A stretch of DNA of 19,544 nt from JAZDMK01 sp043800975 (lineage in GTDB: Bacteria > Bacteroidota > Bacteroidia > Bacteroidales > JAHJDW01): positions 1 through 19,544 of the forward strand of contig JAZDMK010000153.1 in the NCBI GenBank assembly GCA_043800975.1, given 5' to 3'. Each line of letters begins with the position of its first letter. Positions within the stretch are counted from its first letter, which is position 1. Made by a program: the position numbers and the translations under genes. The notes below the pieces were generated by a model that ran no database searches, was not told the DNA's origin, and was given only the letters and a program-made list of their open reading frames with translations. This document shows, piece by piece, positions 15,692-19,544 of this stretch.

Positions 15692-16984
15692 TCATCCTGG
15701 ATAGTACTTCAGGCTTCTTCCCGGATAAACCGCCGAAGGCCCCAGCATTTCTTCAATGCGCAGCAGCTGATTGTATTTGCAGATCCGGTCGGTACGCGAT
15801 GCAGATCCCGTCTTGATCATTCCCGTATTCAAAGCAACCGAAAGATCCGCAATCGAAGTGTCTTCCGTTTCGCCGGAGCGGTGGCTGATGATCGATGTGT
15901 AACCATTGTGCATAGCCATTTCCACAGCCTGAATGGTTTCGGTCAGTGTGCCGATCTGATTTACCTTTACCAGAATCGAATTCGCAATGCCTTTATCGAT
16001 GCCTTTTTTCAAACGTTCTACATTCGTTACAAACAAATCATCACCGACGAGCTGTACTTTTTCACCCAGCGCTTTGGTTAGTATTTTCCAGCCATCCCAG
16101 TCGTCCTCGGCCATGCCGTCTTCGATCGAAATGATCGGATAATTCTTGCACCAGCCCTTCAGCATGTCCGCCATCTGTGAGGATGTCAGCTTATCACCGG
16201 TGGATTTATGCAAATGATATTTCTTTTCTTTCTCAACGTAAAACTCCGAAGAGGCCACATCCAGTGCGATGCAAACATCTTTGCCGGGTTTGTATTTGGC
16301 GTTTTCAATCGCTTTCATAATCACCTTCAGTGCGTCTTCATTCGAAGGAAGGTTAGGAGCAAAGCCGCCTTCATCACCCACGTTCGTCGACATGCCCATT
16401 TTCTTCAGGACGTCTTTCAGCGAATGAAACACTTCGGTTCCCATACGCAGCGCTTCCGCAAAGGTAGGCGCGCCCACGGGCATAATCATAAATTCCTGGA
16501 AGTCGATACCGTTGTCCGCATGCGATCCGCCGTTGATGATGTTCATCATAGGGACAGGAAGCACGCGTGCATTCACGCCGCCGATGTATTTGAACAAAGG
16601 AAGGCTCACCGTTTGTGCAGCTGCATTGGCAACTGCCAGCGATACGCCGAGAATTGCATTGGCACCCAGCGATGCTTTGTTGGGCGTGCCATCAAGCTCA
16701 ATCATGCGCATATCAATCTCGGTCTGATTGGCAATATAATAGCCCTTCAGCTCTTCATTCAGCACCTTGTTCACGTTTTGCACGGCTTTCAGCACGCTCT
16801 TTCCCATATAATATTTCTTATCGCCATCGCGCAGTTCCACGGCTTCGTGGGTTCCGGTGGATGCACCTGAGGGAACGGCTGCACGGCCGAATACGCCGGC
16901 TTCGGTAATAACGTCAACTTCAACAGTGGGATTCCCGCGTGAATCCAGTATCTGGCGGGCCGAGATGTTTGCAATTATGCTCAT
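15692..16984 (-). CDS. eno: enolase (phosphopyruvate hydratase)
   Basis: A full-length 430-residue enolase, the glycolytic enzyme that interconverts 2-phosphoglycerate and phosphoenolpyruvate in the cytoplasm. The N-terminal ARQILDSRGNPTVEVDV and PSGASTG (38-44) are canonical. Active-site residues are all in place: H155 (GGSHADN), E164 (DFQEF), E205 (GDEGGFAP), metal ligands D242 (ALDVASSEF), E288 (SIEDGM) and D315 (VGDDLFVTN), K340 in the signature ILVKVNQIGT, SHRSGETED (367-375) and K391 (IKTGS). Length and start agree with the family. A strong Bacteroidota promoter lies just upstream (17008-17039). The gene downstream is the GT-C transferase, which is not functionally related. Confidence 0.98.
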   Translation of the reverse strand: MSIIANISARQILDSRGNPTVEVDVITEAGVFGRAAVPSGASTGTHEAVELRDGDKKYYMGKSVLKAVQNVNKVLNEELKGYYIANQTEIDMRMIELDGTPNKASLGANAILGVSLAVANAAAQTVSLPLFKYIGGVNARVLPVPMMNIINGGSHADNGIDFQEFMIMPVGAPTFAEALRMGTEVFHSLKDVLKKMGMSTNVGDEGGFAPNLPSNEDALKVIMKAIENAKYKPGKDVCIALDVASSEFYVEKEKKYHLHKSTGDKLTSSQMADMLKGWCKNYPIISIEDGMAEDDWDGWKILTKALGEKVQLVGDDLFVTNVERLKKGIDKGIANSILVKVNQIGTLTETIQAVEMAMHNGYTSIISHRSGETEDTSIADLSVALNTGMIKTGSASRTDRICKYNQLLRIEEMLGPSAVYPGRSLKYYPG

Positions 16985-17007
16985 GGTATTTCTTTTTTTA
17001 AGACAGA

Positions 17008-17039
17008 CAAACCTACGTGAAATTTAGAAAATATGCAAA
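17008..17039 (-). promoter_or_regulatory. Bacteroidota promoter of eno
   Basis: On the minus strand TTTG (17036-17039), a 20-nt spacer and TAGGTTTG (17008-17015) match the TTTG-N~19-TAnnTTTG consensus in both boxes. The -7 box ends 23 nt before the eno ATG at 16984. This is the best promoter in the window. Confidence 0.75.
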
Positions 17040-17060
17040 CAGGAAGAGGGAAATGTTTTT

Positions 17061-17133
17061 TTGGCGCCCGCTGCATAGCAGCGCCGGGCTGTCCGCTATA
17101 GTCCGGTAGGGCTGCCGCTTCCATCCCTGGCGC
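17061..17133. repeat. GC-rich foldable intergenic element
   Basis: This 73-nt block is much richer in G+C than the DNA beside it. It contains the stem GCTGC-ATA-GCAGC (17070-17082) and a possible closing stem GCGCC (17064-17068) with GGCGC (17129-17133). Its borders to AT-rich sequence are sharp and no reading frame fits. I infer a dispersed, structured repeat of the kind found between genes in Bacteroidota; copies elsewhere cannot be checked here. Confidence 0.45.
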
Positions 17134-17153
17134 ATTAATGTTTTGCATCAGTC

Positions 17154-17173
17154 ATTCCCGCGACTGCGGGAAT
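17154..17173. repeat. REP-like hairpin with 8-bp stem
   Basis: ATTCCCGC (17154-17161) and GCGGGAAT (17166-17173) form a perfect stem around GACT. Hairpins with a CATTCCCGC...GCGGGAAT core are common dispersed repeats in many bacteria (from memory). There is no T run, so a terminator is unlikely. Confidence 0.55.
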
Positions 17174-17222
17174 CGACATATGTTTACCGCTCAACAAACA
17201 GCGAAACATTTAAAATACCGCT

Positions 17223-17246
17223 CGGCGTAGTCTCCTGACTACGCCG
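17223..17246. repeat. 10-bp-stem hairpin, probable dispersed repeat
   Basis: CGGCGTAGTC (17223-17232) and GACTACGCCG (17237-17246) pair perfectly around a TCCT loop. It is GC-rich against its surroundings and has no T run on either side. It lies 49 nt after the previous hairpin. Confidence 0.55.
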
Positions 17247-17314
17247 GCAATACATAAGTTTTGTACAAAATCATTTCCGCGCTCCGCGCGCTGTCATTAC
17301 TCCTCTGCTTTTCT

Positions 17315-17339
17315 CCCTTTCCCTATCATAGGGAAAGGG
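17315..17339. repeat. 11-bp-stem hairpin, probable dispersed repeat
   Basis: CCCTTTCCCTA (17315-17325) pairs perfectly with TAGGGAAAGGG (17329-17339) around TCA. It is followed by TCGGGGATAGGGT, which recalls the common CTCCC...GGGAG-GGGGTGAGGG class of intergenic repeats (from memory). Confidence 0.55.
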
Positions 17340-17399
17340 TCGGGGATAGGGTAGAAACGAAAAGCAGGAATCTCGCATCAAACTCTGGTGCCTTCTCAT

Positions 17400-17800
17400 C
17401 AAAAATATCTTCTACAAGTCCCAAACCATCTGATAGTCGCTCATCAGTTCGCCACCTCGCAAGTTCACCAGTTGCTCCGGTTCCCATACCATCTGCACCA
17501 GTTCCCGAATCAGTTGCATCAGTTCCGCTACATTCTGTCACGGTTCCCATACAATCTGTGCCAGTCCCGCAACCCGCTGTCAAAGGCTCCTGGCTTGCTG
17601 TGGCCGATCCCTGAGCATCTGCAGCAGGTCCGCAGTTTTCTTTGGCAGTCACGCGACCCGCTGTCATAAGCCCATAGTTTTCTGTGGCAGTTCTACAATC
17701 ATCTGTCATAGTTCCCGGGCTTGCTGTGACAGTTCCACAGTTTTCTGTGGCAGTTCCACGATTTTCTGTGCCAGTTCGCGAGCTTGCTGTCGCATTTTCA
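17400..17800. repeat. 21-bp degenerate tandem repeat array
   Basis: From 17486 to 17800 the sequence divides without gaps into 15 units of exactly 21 bp, with the consensus close to CAGTTTTCTGTGGCAGTTCCA. The CTGT core and GTTCC end are best kept. Units near 17738-17779 are the most alike. Towards lower coordinates the units degrade; about four more with small compensating indels can be traced to around 17400. Variant types such as TTGCTGTG, ATCTGTC and CCGCTGTC interleave with the main type. The array starts 6 nt after the stop codon of the T9SS gene (17806). It is not a CRISPR: there are no unique spacers. Because 21 is a multiple of 3, all frames show 7-residue periodicity. Confidence 0.85.
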
Positions 17801-17805
17801 GTGTT

Positions 17806-19194
17806 TTACCGCTCTATCACCAGCCTCCCGCTTACCACTGCCTTGCTGTCGCTCACTTTCATCACATACGTTCCGGCGGACCGCGCGCTCAGGTCAAGCT
17901 GTTGCTGTTCTTTGGGGTTAATCTTTTGGGCAGTATATAAATTTTGCCCCAGTATATTCTCAATGCTTATTGTGCAGCTTTCGTTCGAGAAGCCTGTCAG
18001 GTTAAGCGTAAACACGCCTGTTCCGGGGTTGGGATATAGCTGTATCGAAGCCGTTGCATTGTCTATTCCCAGGCAGCTTTCCACCACAATAGGGAAAAGG
18101 GGCGAAGAGCCTCCGTTACCGCATGCGTTTTCTCCCATCAAACTCAGGTTTCCGCTGGTGGCATTCGAAGCAAAAACAAGCTGCACCGAAGGTGCGTTGC
18201 CATTTATCGTAACACCCGTTCCGGTGTAAGTCCACATGTAGTTTACGGCATTGTTTATATTTCCGCAGTTGTATACATACGATTGCCCCTGGCATACAGT
18301 GTCTGCGCCACCAATGCTGGAAGCGTTATCGGGCAATGGGTTCACAGTAATCGGAAAAGATGCGGAAACGGTTCCATCTCCGCAGGCGTTCACGCCGTGT
18401 ACGGTAAGTACACCCGAGCCGGCGGTATGTCCGAAGGCAAGTGTAACGTTTTCGGTTGTACCTGTAACCGTGGTATTAAAACCTGTGTATTGCCAATGAT
18501 AGGAAGTAGCGTTGGCAACTGTAGGTATGTTGTATGTGATCGTATCTTCTGCACAAACGGTAGACGTACCGCTGATGGTTCCGGCAGGATCGGGCAGGGT
18601 GCAACATGATGTGTTGTAGCACCAATCATCGAGGTAGCAAAGCGAATAGCCGGCTGCGCCGCACAGGCCTGCTCCGGTATTGCTTACAACCATTGTTGAA
18701 TCAAATTCCCAGACGCCATCTCTTTCTTTGTCAATCATAATTGTGACATTGGCTCCCGACATGCTCAACTTAAAGTTAAGATCGCTGCCGTAGTTTTGTC
18801 CGCTCATGTTTCCAACCGATACATCATTGCAGTATAAAAACCAGGAGTCCCAATAACCGCTGCCTCCATTATCCTGCACTTTAAGCATAATATTGTTTAT
18901 AGGAGTTGTATAACGTCCTGTCAGCCCCATAAACTGCAATTGTGTGGTGCTGTATGTGGCACGTCCGGTAATACATCCGTCCGTCACAGTTCCGGTGGCA
19001 TCATTGGTGATCCAGTTCCATGATGCAGCTACGGGTGCAGCCAATGTATTGCTGCTCACCGACCAGTCGCCGGCCTGTTCTGTCCAGCCCGTAACGGTGG
19101 TAGTGTTGGGGTAATTAAAGTAATCGCAGGTTTGTGCGAATGAATTAACGGTTATAAGTAAAACCGAAATAAGAGAGAGGAGAATTTTTTTCAT
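17806..19194 (-). CDS. T9SS-exported protein with two PKD-like domains
   Basis: I start this 462-residue protein at ATG 19194. The in-frame TTG at 19209 lies inside the promoter box, and the ATG gives a compact signal peptide (1-20, ending SFA-Q). Residues 22-197 form an all-beta N-terminal domain rich in Trp, Cys and Gly (GDWSV, GYWDSWFLYCNDV, KERDGVWEFDS, LDDWCYN), perhaps a lectin- or laminin-G-like fold. Two PKD-like repeats follow (about 201-284 and 287-371), each with G...VC...TY.....A..Y.W.YTG.......N...L.F......G.L...G.NACG. The end is a T9SS type A sorting domain (382-462) with LYPNPGTGVF (386-395), ISIENILGQ and TYVMKVSDSK, ending in RLVIER. The protein should be secreted or surface-attached. 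A 21-bp repeat array begins directly after its stop. Confidence 0.88.
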   Translation of the reverse strand: MKKILLSLISVLLITVNSFAQTCDYFNYPNTTTVTGWTEQAGDWSVSSNTLAAPVAASWNWITNDATGTVTDGCITGRATYSTTQLQFMGLTGRYTTPINNIMLKVQDNGGSGYWDSWFLYCNDVSVGNMSGQNYGSDLNFKLSMSGANVTIMIDKERDGVWEFDSTMVVSNTGAGLCGAAGYSLCYLDDWCYNTSCCTLPDPAGTISGTSTVCAEDTITYNIPTVANATSYHWQYTGFNTTVTGTTENVTLAFGHTAGSGVLTVHGVNACGDGTVSASFPITVNPLPDNASSIGGADTVCQGQSYVYNCGNINNAVNYMWTYTGTGVTINGNAPSVQLVFASNATSGNLSLMGENACGNGGSSPLFPIVVESCLGIDNATASIQLYPNPGTGVFTLNLTGFSNESCTISIENILGQNLYTAQKINPKEQQQLDLSARSAGTYVMKVSDSKAVVSGRLVIER

Positions 19195-19206
19195 GTTTTT
19201 TTTTTG

Positions 19207-19233
19207 CAAAGATACACATTGGACAGAAACAAA
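19207..19233 (-). promoter_or_regulatory. Bacteroidota promoter of the PKD/T9SS gene
   Basis: The minus strand has TATCTTTG (19207-19214), a full TAnnTTTG match, and TTTG at 19230-19233, with a 15-nt spacer that is shorter than usual. The -7 box ends 12 nt before the ATG at 19194, so the leader would be only a few nt long. This also argues against the TTG at 19209 as the start. Confidence 0.55.
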
Positions 19234-19350
19234 TATATCAGATTATGATTCGAATGATTCTTCTTGACTTCGCCCTAACGTATTTCTTTGAGGTGAGGGG
19301 TTGGCTCTGCGTCTGCCCTCTGTGATCTTCATGTGATGAGTGGTTCAATA

Positions 19351-19366
19351 TGCCGTACCTACGGCA
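19351..19366. repeat. short hairpin followed by a T run (first of a pair)
   Basis: TGCCGT (19351-19356) pairs with ACGGCA (19361-19366) around ACCT, and six T follow at 19368-19373. It has the form of a + strand terminator but no + strand gene precedes it. A similar G+C-rich hairpin lies 40 nt on, so a dispersed intergenic repeat is more likely. Confidence 0.5.
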
Positions 19367-19405
19367 CTTTTTTATTTCTTTTCTTTTCGTTTCTACAAAC
19401 ATCCC

Positions 19406-19418
19406 GTGCCGCTGGCAC
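19406..19418. repeat. short hairpin (second of a pair)
   Basis: GTGCC (19406-19410) and GGCAC (19414-19418) pair around GCT and are followed by TG and five T. Together with the hairpin at 19351-19366, which also contains a TGCCG half, it looks like one composite element of about 70 nt. Confidence 0.42.
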
Positions 19419-19544
19419 TGTTTTTCCGCACAACGAGGTGACTGCCACTGCAGCTTTTTTCTGTGAAATTCCGTGCTTCTGTGGTATAAGAATTTGGTGA
19501 AATTTGGTGCCTTGGTGTTTTTATTCGCCTCATTGTTTGTTTTC

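Larger units (their letters stand above)
19234..19544. other. gene-free right edge
   Basis: No open frame with coding character is seen on either strand. Besides the two hairpins, there are two loosely similar stretches (19318-19348 and 19459-19489, both CTGTGA..TTC...GTG...GTGGT) and a 10-bp direct repeat AATTTGGTG(A/C) at 19491-19500 and 19501-19510, followed by CTTGGTG. The stretch appears to be intergenic DNA of decayed repeats. Confidence 0.5.

Noticed and set aside
16208..16870. 220-residue open frame on the + strand
   Set aside because: It lies antisense inside enolase, whose active-site residues are all intact; the frame is a by-product of its codon use.
17326..17709. 127-residue minus-strand protein gene
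   Set aside because: It consists of the 21-bp repeat read in one frame and ends in an inverted-repeat hairpin; recorded as an open-frame observation only.
17412..17795. TGA read as a sense codon, giving one long coiled-coil protein from the repeat array
   Set aside because: TGA is the working stop at four gene junctions in this window (5203, 11222, 12217, 12948), so the code is standard.
17400..17800. CRISPR array
   Set aside because: Units follow each other without spacers, vary throughout, and no cas gene is present.
17684..18229. 181-residue open frame on the + strand
   Set aside because: It runs through the tandem array and then antisense to the T9SS sorting and PKD domains; no domain or start signal.
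19195..19209. TTG start at 19209 for the PKD/T9SS protein
   Set aside because: The codon overlaps the -7 promoter box, and the ATG at 19194 gives a better signal peptide.

Overview
The window reads as chromosomal DNA of a member of the phylum Bacteroidota. Three things point there. Two secreted proteins end in a type IX secretion (T9SS) type A sorting domain with a YPNP motif. Several genes are preceded by the Bacteroidota -7 promoter box TAnnTTTG (seen as CAAAnnTA on the + strand). Many lipoproteins, beta-barrel-like proteins and signal peptides ending in A-Q occur. Shine-Dalgarno sequences are not evident. All genes but one are on the minus strand, so transcription runs from high to low coordinates.

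From the left: a T9SS-exported protein with two copies of a ~155-residue domain, cut by the window edge (3-1331); a large M19-type (membrane dipeptidase family) metallopeptidase (1515-2978); a NAPE-PLD-like metallo-beta-lactamase-fold hydrolase (3032-4123) 5 nt behind a small lipoprotein (4129-4491); a translationally coupled pair of a putative polysaccharide lyase lipoprotein and a small beta-barrel-like protein (4595-6003); a periplasmic TPR protein (6055-7137); and a small DUF6970-like lipoprotein (7188-7529).

The centre (7694-13652) is the most striking part. Four genes overlap by exactly 4 nt each (ATGA): two beta-barrel-like outer-membrane proteins, a vWA-like lipoprotein, and a large exported protein with two WD40 propellers and a caspase (C14) domain. 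The caspase domain is broken in a run of eight A residues (8159-8166), exactly between the catalytic His and the catalytic Cys. This may be a sequencing error, a real mutation, or a slippage/phase-variation site. The only + strand gene, a small secreted protein with a TonB-C-terminal-like fold (13801-14151), is divergent from this operon and has its own terminator.

The right part holds a PIG-V-like GT-C membrane glycosyltransferase (14239-15639), enolase (15692-16984) with a textbook Bacteroidota promoter, an 820-nt intergenic stretch, and a second T9SS-exported protein with two PKD-like domains (17806-19194). The 820-nt stretch contains a GC-rich foldable element, three different perfect hairpins of the kind seen as dispersed repeats, and a 21-bp tandem array (15 exact-period units plus degenerate flanking copies) directly downstream of the T9SS gene. 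The last 335 nt are gene-free and hold two more short hairpins and short direct repeats.
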